Origin: Chondrosia reniformis
Lineage: Eukaryota > Porifera > Demospongiae > Chondrillida > Chondrillidae
Direction of reading: 5' to 3'
DNA: 64,000 nucleotides
Assembly (NCBI GenBank): GCA_947172415.1
Contig: OX359201.1
Location: forward strand, 4,154,001-4,218,000
Positions 1-10,446 of the stretch are shown piece by piece. Position numbers and translations under genes: made by a program. Within the stretch, counting starts at the first letter, position 1; the number at the start of each line of letters is the position of its first letter. The notes below the pieces were generated by a model. That model worked only from the letters and a program-made list of their open reading frames with translations. It was not told where the DNA came from and made no database searches.

Positions 1-3000
1 GGAGAAAAGGTAAATCTCTAAGCCTCATAACATTATCACCTGACAAATTCTGAAGAACCCAAGAAGTAACTTGAGGAGTAGGGGACTCCATTGCAGTAAG
101 GATATTGTTAATTATGATTGAAGGTGTTGAACTTGGATTACACCCTAATATACATTTATATGCTTCTTCCTGCCTCCTCTCATAACACAAAATGAGCAAA
201 GAGGCCTGTAGCACTGGCCAATCTTTGATTGACTCATTTGGTTCTGGAAACACAACATTAGTATGGCTTGACAATGACACCAAGCTGTAAGAATTTTCTG
301 ATTTTACTTTAAAAATTGGTAATGCTCTAATAAATGTAATCTGTTCTCCTTTTTCTAGAGCACTAGTGAAGAAAGTCTGTAAAACCTCTTTCTCATCATT
401 GGGAAGTTCACTGACTAATTTTAGAATACTAGGAACCTTTGATAGAACACAAGCCAGTTTCATCGGATTTAAGATGGGTATGTATTGATGTAGTTTTTCA
501 AGTATCGGTAGGAATTCTTCAGAAATCTCCACAATTCGGCAACCTAGCCTTTGTACTGTTTTTATGGGGCAGTGACATACGACTGTGTCTTTACAATGGT
601 GCAACAGAGTTTTATTATCATCGAGTGAGGTAAGGATCATTTTCTCACCCGTATTCAGTTGTGAGGAATTTAAAGGTATGATTGGAAGAGAAGACATTTC
701 GTGAATAACAACTTCTTTAGTCGGAGATTCAACTTCATTCTTGACAATCCATTTCCATAAATTTGAGAGCCAACCAGGATGAGGCTGTTTTGAATCGTGT
801 GGATCCCATTCTGTCAAGCTACTCCCTGATTTAACTGCCCATGTTTCTATGGACTCCTTCATTAGGATACGGGATATAACCTCTGGTGTAGCCATGGCCA
901 GAGAGATATTATTAGAGCAACATGAAGCCAATTTTTGGAAAAACTCATGCAAGATGGGGTTCTCTGCTGAAATTAACTTGTTTTCCATTCCAGGAAGGAG
1001 GTCATCCTTTGCTGTGCAAATGCTATGATACACATAAAATTCAGGTGCCTCTTCACTTCCTTGGAATGATTTCCTATGTAGACAAGCAGGAGAGCCAAGC
1101 TTTAGGGGAACAATAGGAATATCCACAAGATAATTAAGGTTATTTTCATTTGGATCCAAATTTGGAATTAGAAATGCAAGCAGATCTACAAGTAAAGTAG
1201 TATCAGACAGACAATAGGATGTCTTCTCTACATGGAGTTTTAGTTGTGAACAGACAACCAGAGGGTCAGCATATTTTAGTTTAACACTGGGAAGGCAACT
1301 AATGCAATCCAAAACTTGTTGCGGTACTTCAGCCAAGGGAAGGCCAAGATTTAGCAGTAGCTGTTGCACTGAATGAGGCATACATCTATCAGGTTTGATA
1401 AACACTGCATTGTCAACAGTAATCCAATCTCCGCCATTTAGTTCAGTCCAGAATAAAGGCATTTTGATGATCAAGGATGGGAGGCTTGAAGAACTACCAC
1501 AGTCATCAAGGAAGCTTCTTTGCCAAGTACCACGTAGGGGTAGTAAACTAGGGTCTGGCCACCAGGAATAGGCAAGTGAAGGAGTCCATGATCTAACACT
1601 CTGCCAGATGATTGTTTTAGCAACCAGAAACACAGCATAGGATGGGATAAGCAGTGAGTATACCAATTTTTGGTTCCATTTGGCATCCTCACCCTTAACA
1701 TCATGACTAGGCCACTTGAATCTCCTCCTGTCGCTTCCTATGCTGAAGTAGCCATGAACGTTAATAGGAAGACCAGTTACCTCCGGTAGAGGTAAAAAGC
1801 AAAAGGCAAAACTTTCTGTTTTATTGCCACTGAGAATATTCTCACACACTGTTTGGCAAGAGGCATTTAGTCTCTTTTTTAGACTTTGACAGACAGTTGC
1901 TGCACTCACAGTGCAATTTTTAATGAGGCAATATTCATTTTCAAATGTGCAATGTTCTATGTGCAAATCATTAGGGACCTGTACTGCAAGTCCTACCCAG
2001 GGGGCTACCTTGTGCTCAAATGCTGTCTCCATGAGGGAGGAGTCATCAGTTCCGATAGTATGAGACACTAACCAGTTATAGCTCTTTTCCCCTGTATTCT
2101 CTCCCTCAACCTTCACCATCTTGGTAAAAAAGTTAGTCATACACCCATATTTTACTGCATTGTCCTTGGCCTCTTGAATTTGGTGACATTTACTAGCAGC
2201 CCAGCCACTGGAGCTTTCATTACACTGAGCAGTTACTGAGCTTAGAAGTTTCATCTGTGAATTTTGAAAGATGTGAAGCTCAATGGAAGACACATTTTTT
2301 AAGAAAAGTAGCATATGTGGTGCTTCCTTCTCAAATGATTTGTACAGGTTATTGATTACTTTTTCTTCTGTATACTCAGTTTTTGACAATTCTGAATTTG
2401 ATTGTGATGTACGAAAAGGAAAACGAAAGAGGGTACCCTTGTAAGACTCTGCATTGGCATCAAAATCAAATACACCCTGAAATAGAGATGCATGCCCTTG
2501 GTGCTGAATAAACTCTGACAGGGTAAACAATTTACCAGAGTGTACACTTCCTGGGTTATCAATCTCCATGATGTGGTGACGATGAGGGTCCAGTATACCC
2601 ACATATTTCCCACTGACTATAATGGGTAGATCTACATGTGGAGATACATATGTACATGAACATATAAGTACTTTCACTAATGTTCCCTTAACAAAGAGGT
2701 TGGATGTGAAGTTTCATGTATATGGTTGATTGAAATATTTAACAATATGACCACATCCCTAATATCAACATCTTTTTAATTTCAGAGGTCATTTTCTTAA
2801 TAGAGTAAGAGATCCACTTACATACGTAGGTGTATAAATGTAGAAACAAACAGAATATCAGACGCCCAATCATTCAAAACATATGTACACAGGTGTAATT
2901 GCTGATGATGCTGTTATTGCTGATGAAGACCTATGGGCCGAAACGTTCAATCTAGCTCGATTTTCGGTGCAGATAGCTCCAATAAACTTATCTATATATT

Positions 3001-5443
3001 ACAGGTGTAATTATCCAGGTTTTTGTCCTACATAAATACAAGGGTCTAATGTAAATACAGTTGAGCGCCGCCTTGCAAACACTCCTAGAATGTGGACACC
3101 TCGATATTAAGGACACTTTTAAATGTCCTTAAAATTTGGCCTATTTAAGTAATATTAACTTACCCCTATATGTGAAAAACCCACTATTCTGTAATGTAGA
3201 CAATGCTTCAGGAGCGAATGCATCGAATATCTAATAAATTCAATCTATAATGCAGATGCGTGTCTAATACGTACTTTTGAAATACTTTGAATTTCTTCTA
3301 ATATTAGCCACCCGATGTTTTTCCACGTATATAGCCTTGAGCACCCATCTGCAGCTATTTTATGTTGTGTGCATGCATACATATTTATATAATATAACTT
3401 CTATGCCTATTCGTATACTCCATATCACAATCTCTCGCGATCAGTTTGCCATAAACTCCCGATGATAAAAATATTTTCGGCGCATAACACCTATCAATTA
3501 TTGCAATCAATAAGTAGAGTCGGTAAACAGGCCACTTTAGATAAATTGCTTTCTTGAAACTCTGCATGCATGTATCAACTGTTGTCATCTTTAAAAAGCA
3601 GTTACAACATATATATATATACATAATTCTTATTATGTAAGTATTAAGAGACTATACCCCTATAATACGGACACCTCTATAATCAGGACACTTTTGGAAG
3701 GATGCCCGTATTATAGGGGTTCAACTGTATACAGTACATACCTATTGAAAGGGAAACCGCATATTCACAAACATATACGCCACATACTGAAAATGAGTTG
3801 AAGTATAATCTTTCAGTCATTTTCTTTACAAGCAGTAAACACATATACTGTAACACAGTCCATACATGCAAATCTAAACCTGTGTCCGCCATGCAATTAT
3901 GTAGAAAGAATATTGCCTCATCAAGGTTGTCTTTAATAAAGAATTGGATTGAAGTATTAGATATTATGATATGATGAAGATAGTGATTCATTGATTGGAG
4001 TATTGTAAACATTAAAGAAGATTGGCATCTAAATGTATGTAACAGATTTCCTTTTAAACATTGCCTAATACTTCATTAAGTGGATAAGCCACATAAAAAA
4101 GATAATTAATGATAGCAAAATAGCACTAATTATTTAAAGCATTTTTAAAGAATATACATTCTGTTATGTAGTAATTGTAATTATCACAATCACAATGCTG
4201 TTAGACAGTACCACACAGTGTATACAGTAGTACATGTTATACATTGTAAGTTTGTTAAGTCACCCACACAGTGGATCATGAACAGTCCATTATTATTTTC
4301 ATGTTTGTTTTCATTGTTCATATTGCTATTATTTGGGGTGCCAAAGGCGTCCCTATATTGTTTTTAATTATGTTAACATATGGCTTCCTGTTCGTAAACC
4401 TTATACATACAGTGCAAGTTACAATATAATATTTAGAAACCACCTTTTTAATACTACGTATGTAAGTGTTTTCTATATACGAGATATGGCCTTGAAATTG
4501 ACGGCAATCAAGCGGCAACCGGAATCAGTTAACCGGACATCTAAGAACCAGCAAGCAGTTCAAGTTTGGGGATGCACAAGTTTTTTAAACTCGAAATACT
4601 TGTTGGTGTTATATGACTAAGTATACAGTGCATATGCCATATCAGTTCAAATAGACGTTTCACACTCATTTAATGTGGTTTCTAGCAAAACGCCCAGTTT
4701 ACCACTAGCACCCAAACAAGAGATTGGCCCAATTTGAGTGCTCATGCACAATCAGCTTCTATACAGACAAATACAGCATAATTTCTATCATTCTTTTGAA
4801 GAAAGTGGCATTCATAAATAACTGATGTCAGTGCTCAAAATTGACACCTATAGCCATAAAAGGGCCTATTAAGTTACAAATATTTTCATCAGGTCTTCTG
4901 GTAGTATGACCTATCCAGAATGAATTGCTTTATAACTAACCGGTCACATGATGAACGGACTGAAATCCAATTCCAAATCGACCTACTTTGAGGACATCTT
5001 CTGCTTTCTTGCTAGTTGATATATTGCCAATGGAGGACCAATCATCATCTGAGAAAAGAGCATCATTATATGCCAGTAAACCTGGTCCCTGAATGGATAT
5101 TAATTCCTTCTTCCACAAATTGGTTTCTGGGTGACAACGGTTGTCAACTAAGAACTTTACTTTACTAGCTCCAGCATCATCAGCATTCTGAATCAACTCC
5201 TTCAAATATTAAGGAATAGTGGTATTTAAGCATTCCGATTACCGTTTCGCGCCGTTTTTTTACTGTACCAGCTTACCTTCAAGATCTGACCTCCATCCGG
5301 ATACCTCTCTAGTATGTCCTTGATAGTTTTCGTTAGAGGAGGGACTTGGGTACCAAAGTTGGGTCCTGTAATTAAATAATAACATTGCTCAAAAGTGGGT
5401 GATAAAATCCAATGACATGCTTACGATTCTCCTTTGTGGCCAT
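1..5443 (-). CDS. sacsin-like giant protein A (5' part, runs off left edge)
   Basis: Sacsin-family protein: an HSP90-like GHKL ATPase fold at the head of a sacsin repeat, expected to be a cytosolic chaperone-like scaffold. I see four exons: 5443-5425 (ATG, starts MATKENR), 5365-5277, 5199-4941 and 2631-1. They join in phase; donors are GTAAGC, GTAAGC and GTTAGT, and the last junction restores HHVTDLPIIVSG. Exon 3 carries the ATPase N-box ELIQNADDAGA and the glycine loop VGRFGIGFQS. Exon 4 is open for at least 877 codons with GTLFRFPFR, LLFLKNV and FCFLPLPE, all typical of sacsin repeats, and shows no stop. About 995 residues are visible; the C-terminus (further repeats, HEPN or other) lies outside. 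The fold is clear; orthology to vertebrate SACS is not established, since sacsin-type repeats expand in many animals. Confidence 0.88.
2889..3012 (+). mobile_element. 100-bp insertion with hammerhead core, 12-bp target duplication
   Basis: Within the large intron of sacsin A, the 12-mer ACAGGTGTAATT occurs at 2889-2900 and again at 3001-3012, bracketing a 100-bp insert (2901-3000). The insert contains a minimal type I hammerhead core. Penelope-like elements and their short satellites (animal retrozymes) carry such ribozymes, so this looks like a 5'-truncated copy of one. No reverse transcriptase is present here. Confidence 0.6.
2913..2955 (+). ncRNA. minimal type I hammerhead ribozyme motif
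   Basis: The conserved core is complete in order: CTGATGA at 2920-2926, a stem II of AGACC/GGCC type closing on a TATG loop, GAAAC at 2940-2944, then GTT as the cleavage triplet. Stem III is almost absent, as in Penelope-associated hammerheads that work best as dimers. It is antisense to the host gene. Confidence 0.55.
3058..3727. mobile_element. MITE with CAGTTGA ends and TA target duplication
   Basis: The left end CAGTTGAGCGCC and the reverse complement of the right end CAGTTGAACCCC match imperfectly, and each is flanked by TA (3056-3057 and 3728-3729). The right end holds a second, inverted copy of the subterminal motif CCCCTATAATACGG. No transposase ORF is present. Ends and TA duplication fit the Tc1/mariner/pogo (Tigger) supergroup. 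It lies in the third intron of sacsin A. Confidence 0.55.
4327..4606. repeat. dispersed repeat copy 1 (MITE-like)
   Basis: Shares long stretches with 8694-9058: TATGGCTTCCTGTTCGTAA, GATATGGCCTTGAAATTG and ATCTAAGAACCAGCAAG all recur in the same order. The other copy ends in GGGGCGCC-rich inverted termini; here they are decayed. No coding potential. Confidence 0.65.
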
Positions 5444-6157
5444 GGCCACTCAGATACAGCGGCACACTGTAGTCGTTCTTAGAGGTATTCTAAACGATCC
5501 GTGGATGAGATAATATAGTACGTGCACAGAACTCAGATCGATAGAACAGCTACCGTGTCTAATGCTCACGAACAAACCGGGAACTTAACCGCATGCATTA
5601 GAAAAGGGCGGTCCATGTGACTCAAGAAAAGGTCATATCATATTACGTACTACTTAGCAACACGCTCAATCCGGTCTCAGAGTACGAACCGAACGTGCAG
5701 TCGTCTTAACCAGATGCATATATAGTAATAAGTGCAGCTCTACAGTTACAGTTCACACAATATAACAGTAAGATGGTAGCTAATTGAACTATATACATAA
5801 AGGAAATCAACTTCTTCCTGCTACAATATGTAATACGTTATAGCTAAATTGTATAGTACTGTTATTATTGTACATATATATCTGATTTGTTAATTTGGTT
5901 ATATAAAGAAATTTTTATACATAGTCATACAGACAGATATTTTACATAATTAAATGTCTACATAGCAAACTATATAATAGTTATCAATTGATTATCTCAC
6001 TCAATAATGTGTATATATAAAAATCATAAAAATTCGTGCATGTATATACATTATACATATGCCAAGGCACCAAACAAAAAGACTTATCCATATAGGTTAC
6101 ACATACGTATGTACTAAATTGTTATTGTTCTACAAATATATAGTCTGTTTCAAAACA
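5444..6157. other. intergenic spacer
   Basis: The spacer between the stop of the ankyrin-kelch gene and the ATG of sacsin A, presumably holding the sacsin A promoter and 5' UTR. It is AT-rich with TATA runs; I see no repeat, RNA gene or ORF with support. Confidence 0.5.
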
Positions 6158-8475
6158 TTAGGTATTCATGTCACAACACTCAAAACATTTGAGTTTCTGC
6201 CCCTCCTTCCAGCCTCCCACAACATACATCTTCTGCTTACCACTGTAGACAAATGCAATAAATGCAGGGTGAATTACACTGTACCCGACATTGTTTACTG
6301 CAGACCAACAGCTTTTATAGCAATCAAAGATGCAAACATTGGAATGGGCCTTAGCCTCCCCACAGCCTCCAACTGCTAACATGCAATTATCAACAATTGT
6401 AAGACCACCTCTCTCTAGTTTAGCTTTAGGAAGTGGTTTCCAGAAGTCAGATTGACTGTAAGATTTCTTACTGACATCATTTACAGCAGCTGCAATATCG
6501 TTTAATTTAGCTGAATATAGGATATCATCAGTATTATAACCGAAACCTAAAAGAAGTGAATCTTGTGTAATAGCTGCACTCATAAAGCTAGACCCAACAG
6601 GTAGACTACAAACTTCACACCATGAGGATCCAAAGTGGCAATTGTTGATGTACATCACTTCCACAGAAGGTGAACCATCCTTCTGGGTCGTCTTACCCCC
6701 GGCAACTACCACATACCCATCAAAGCTGGCTGATGCTGCATTGCTCCTACCAACATTCAATGAAGGCAGGTAGTGTTCCCACACAAAGTCTGTTGTTAGG
6801 CTGAGCACCTCATTAGAGTATGCCACTTCCTGCTCTCCTTTCCTCCATCTCCCACCAATGACAAGCACTTGATTATCAAAAGAGGTCAACGTGTAGCAAT
6901 TCATATTCTGTCGTTTGTCATACAAGGGTATCAGAGCCCACTGACTGGATTTTATAGAATAAACTGCCAATATCGATGAACTTCCAGAGCGACTTCCCAC
7001 TATTATTTTCCCTTCAAGGTAGGCAGCTGTTGGCCAGGCAACACCATCTGGTAGGGAAGGTTGACACTTCCACAGTGCATTGGTTACTTCCTCTTTTTGC
7101 TTCTGAAAGACCTATAGATTATTGCACAAGTGCAGAAATATAACAACATAGCTGGACCACAAAGATCCCTATATATATATATGGGTGACCTATAGCTACT
7201 CTACATGCATGAGTGAGAACATATAGCATACCAAAGGCATTATGCAATCAATGATGTCACCATGCAGTCGCTAAGGCTTTGCCAGACAATTCACTTCTGA
7301 TGGTCGGTGGGCAGGTCCCTCTAAGATGGCTGACAATCGTGCACAGTAACTAGTGACGTCATTGATTGCATAACCCCTTAGGTGCACTCCCTCTATATGA
7401 TCCTATGAATGACATGAAAATAGCTCTAATATCTTAATCTGTGAAAATAGAAATTCATTAAATATGTGTATAGAGAAAGAAACTGTTTCAATTTATTTGT
7501 ATAATGTTTAAAAAATTATACTATATTCAGTTTAAATCATACAGAAGACAATAGTGCTGAAATGTATTCCCTGACACTTATGTGGTGATCCAATGCCATG
7601 CACATTTGAAGATGGCCACCTTACTTAAAGAGAAGTAAAGCATATACTCACTCATACTTACTTCATACTGCTGCAAGACAGAAACAACTTCCTGATTATT
7701 TATTTGCTTTGCTAATTGCATTGAGTTAAAATGACATTCAGGAATACAACTGTCAGGGTCACCAAAACAGACCTCAAGACTAGGGTCTGCTCCATGGTGA
7801 AGAAGGGCATCCACAACTTTGGCCTTACCACTGGCAACAGCCAACTGAAGTGGAGTGAAATATGGATACATAACAGATCTCTCATCAACTTTGGCTTTTC
7901 CTTCTTTGATCAATACTGGAATTATTTCTGCAGAATCACCTAAAGTAGCCAGGTGAAGAGGACTGTGGTGCATGTGATGTCTTTCTGTGTCTGTTTTCGG
8001 CAAGTTAACAGGAGCTCTTTCCTTTATTGCAGCCTGAACCCAATCAGGTCGTTCCCACCCAACAAATAAACCAAGATCTCTATGTTTTGTTAGTTCAAGA
8101 GGCTTCTTTATCTCATTCTCTTTATAAATGTCAAAAATATGACCAACAGGTGGTCCTGCATCAACAATAAAGAATGAATTTTAGCATGTTATTAACAGAC
8201 ACTTTGTATAAGATATAGATAGCACATGCAGGGAAACCTTAATTATAGCGGGTGTTGTAAAAACCGCGAATCGTTTTCCTAACAAATTCTGCACGTTATA
8301 TATTAGTGATATTTATTCCGTCTAACATATACGGACGTACACATATTTACGAATACTAATATAGAATGATGAGTAAGGTAAACACAAGAAGTATACAATA
8401 CTATAGAAGTATATACATACAAGTATTATAGTTGTGCAGCACTGAGCACTCACCTGGTAAAGGGTTATCATTCAT
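6158..8475 (-). CDS. ankyrin-repeat and kelch-repeat protein (489 aa, 3 exons)
   Basis: Exons 8475-8454 (ATG, MNDNPLPG), 8155-7662 and 7111-6158 join in phase (GTGAGT and GTAAGT donors, CAG and TAG acceptors) to give 489 residues. Residues about 70-170 hold ankyrin repeats (SPLHLATLGDS, TPLQLAVASGKAKVVDALLHHGADPS). A short linker, FQKQKEEV, leads to a kelch-type beta-propeller (about 190-489) with VLVIGGRWRKGE, YVVVAGGKTT, MLAVGGCGEA and MYVVGGWKEGQ; four to five blades are discernible. The N-terminal 60 residues (LFVGWERPDWVQAAI) match nothing I know. Ankyrin plus kelch suggests a protein-interaction scaffold, perhaps a substrate adaptor, but no BTB or BACK domain is seen. It lies between, and on the same strand as, the two sacsin-like genes. 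Confidence 0.82.
7234..7379. mobile_element. short MITE with ~25-bp inverted ends
   Basis: Ends TTATGCAATCAATGATGTCAC and, reverse complemented, TTATGCAATCAATGACGTCAC form near-perfect terminal inverted repeats around a spacer of about 95 bp. It lies in the second intron of the ankyrin-kelch gene. Family unassigned; no clear target duplication. Confidence 0.55.
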
Positions 8476-8693
8476 TACAGACAAGCTCCGCTTAAAAGAC
8501 TTGCAAACCCTCTAAAGAAGGACAAAACCTCTTTCTTTTCGTTCCAATAAGTTGCTTACCACAATATTTAATCTTGTGTAAAATCTGTCTGCAGTAATTT
8601 TCAATTGCATACCAGTAGATAGTAGCAGCTATTATATAAAACACCTACCTTAAGCTTGTGATCAAATATTTTATATAGACCACGGCCATGTTT

Positions 8694-9058
8694 TTGGGGC
8701 GCCTACGCCCCTATTATTGTTTCAGAAAATTATGTTAACGTATGGCTTCCTGTTCGTAACCTTGTATATATCTGTCAAAAAATGGCGGACGCTCGGCTAG
8801 CTTTCGTTTTCTAGCTTAAAATTAACTTTCTCTTCCTTAGCGTATATAGAACATTGAAGGAACGAAATGGACTTAATTACCACGCTTACTAATACTATGT
8901 AACGTAAAGCTTGCGCAAAAAACGTTTTCTGCGAGATATGGCCTTGAAATTGCAATCAAGCAACGACCGGAATCGGTTAACCGGATATCTAAGAACCAGC
9001 AAGTAGTTCGAGTTTTGAGGGGGCGCCAGGCGCCCCACGAGTTTTTTAACATCGAAAT
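8694..9058. repeat. dispersed repeat copy 2 with GGGGCGCC palindromic ends
   Basis: The left end GGGGCGCCTACGCCCC and, inverted, the right end GGGGCGCCTGGCGCCCC form 16-bp inverted termini that are each near-palindromic. The interior matches 4327-4606. Likely a non-autonomous DNA element; superfamily unknown. Confidence 0.6.
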
Positions 9059-9239
9059 ATAGTTGTTTATTCAGCCACTAATAAGAGACTCAGCCTACAG
9101 GTATATCGCACGAGCGATCGTATACGTAGTCCAGTCCAGCGAATAATGTATGCAAGACATCGAGCCTGTCACAGTAGCAGCAATTGAGAGAACAGTCCAT
9201 ACATGTACAGATAACTTTTCTGAGGTGGATTGAAGGACT

Positions 9240-9470
9240 GAGTAGATTAGATAGGATATATGAGGACTGTGTACATTAGGGAGAAGCTATGGCAAGAAAG
9301 TATGTAAGGTGAAGAGAGAAGTGGAAAATTAGTTTGGAGGAGATGAGTATAGAGAGGACAACGAAGAATATTTTTAAAGGTTGAATGGAGGGGAAAGACT
9401 GAGAGGAAGCCCAAGATTGAGATGGGCTGACAATTAAAATCACAGTGATGAGATGAATGATCAAATGAAT
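9240..9470 (+). mobile_element. possible LINE 3' fragment
   Basis: One frame near 9400-9435 reads LRGSPRLRWADN, resembling the (G/R)RPRLRW motif near the C-terminus of many LINE polyproteins. The surrounding sequence is full of stops. Weak, single-motif evidence. Confidence 0.3.
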
Positions 9471-9835
9471 TCAAGCTCAATATTGACCCCATATATACAT
9501 GTGGGCTGGCAATAATTGCTGTGCTCTGGCCTTTATACCCGCCCATCAAGCGATGTTCCCATTTGTATATATATATATTCCAGCCTCCTATATATACTTA
9601 ATAAGTGATTTATTTTACCTTATTGTTGGGTTGACAATAAGTAAGTCTAGACACCACTCAATGATGTGTGCCCATGCAACCTTGGAATGGCTCACAATTA
9701 TATTCCATATTACAGACTACATATGCTGCAATACATGGAAATGATAATTATACATATATACCTAGATAAACAATACTCAGAGTATGAGTCCAGTTTTAGT
9801 TCTAAATAATTATATTAACTAGCATCGTATATGAG

Positions 9836-10446
9836 TTAATTATAGGTTATCAGATATTCAGGATAAGCCTGCATGTTATCATAAGTAATGTAGACCTCAG
9901 AACCACCAGTATGACCACGCACGCTGTCATAACGTCTTTTCACTTTTCCACTACCGCCATCAGTCCTTTCAGGAGGAAAGCGCAGTTTGCTATCAGCTGA
10001 CATGTCCATACAAGCACCAGTGAGAACTCTAGCTGCAAACATCTGCTTCATATTCACACCCATGTAATCCAAGCGATAAGAATAGTTGTCAGAATACAAA
10101 GCATTGACTGCAAAGTAGTTTCCATGGCCCCACATTCCCTGAGCACTCTGACGAATGTCAAAACTTGAATCACTTTCATAGATAAGAGCTGGGGAATTGG
10201 TACTGGTTCCATGAAACAAATGTCTCTCCACAGCATGATGCAGATTTTTCTCAATCTGCTTCTTACATAAACTGTACTTTTCCCACAAAACCTTGTTCTG
10301 CACTCGCTCAATCCTTTGAACATTAGCATTTGGCATGGTTCTTTTAAAAAGACTCACTATTCCCTTGAATTCTCTGTTAATTGGATTTACCACAACCAAG
10401 CTACACTCCTTTTCATCAGGTTGCTGGTCCCAATACTCTGGAAAGT
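9836..10446 (-). CDS. terminal exon: PARP14-like ADP-ribosyltransferase domain
   Basis: This exon encodes about 202 residues, from FPEYWDQQP to LITYN-stop. It matches the PARP catalytic fold in order: RIERVQNKVLWEKY (start of the core), HLFHGTS (NAD-binding His), MWGHGNYFAV (the Tyr), MFAARVLTGA, and EVYITYDNMQAYPEYLITY at the C-terminus. The third triad position, in EYLITY, is Leu, as in PARP14-type mono-ADP-ribosyltransferases, rather than the Glu of chain-forming enzymes. No internal stop. On its own it would lack a start and any targeting domain. The phase-1 acceptor TAATAG|AC pairs exactly with the phase-1 donor ending the sacsin-HEPN exon, so it is best read as the C-terminus of the giant protein. 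Confidence 0.85.

Larger units (their letters stand above)
8476..9835. other. intergenic region between ankyrin-kelch gene and sacsin-PARP gene
   Basis: Upstream of the ankyrin-kelch ATG. It contains one dispersed repeat (8694-9058) and a probable LINE tail (about 9240-9470), otherwise simple AT-rich DNA. No gene supported. Confidence 0.5.
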
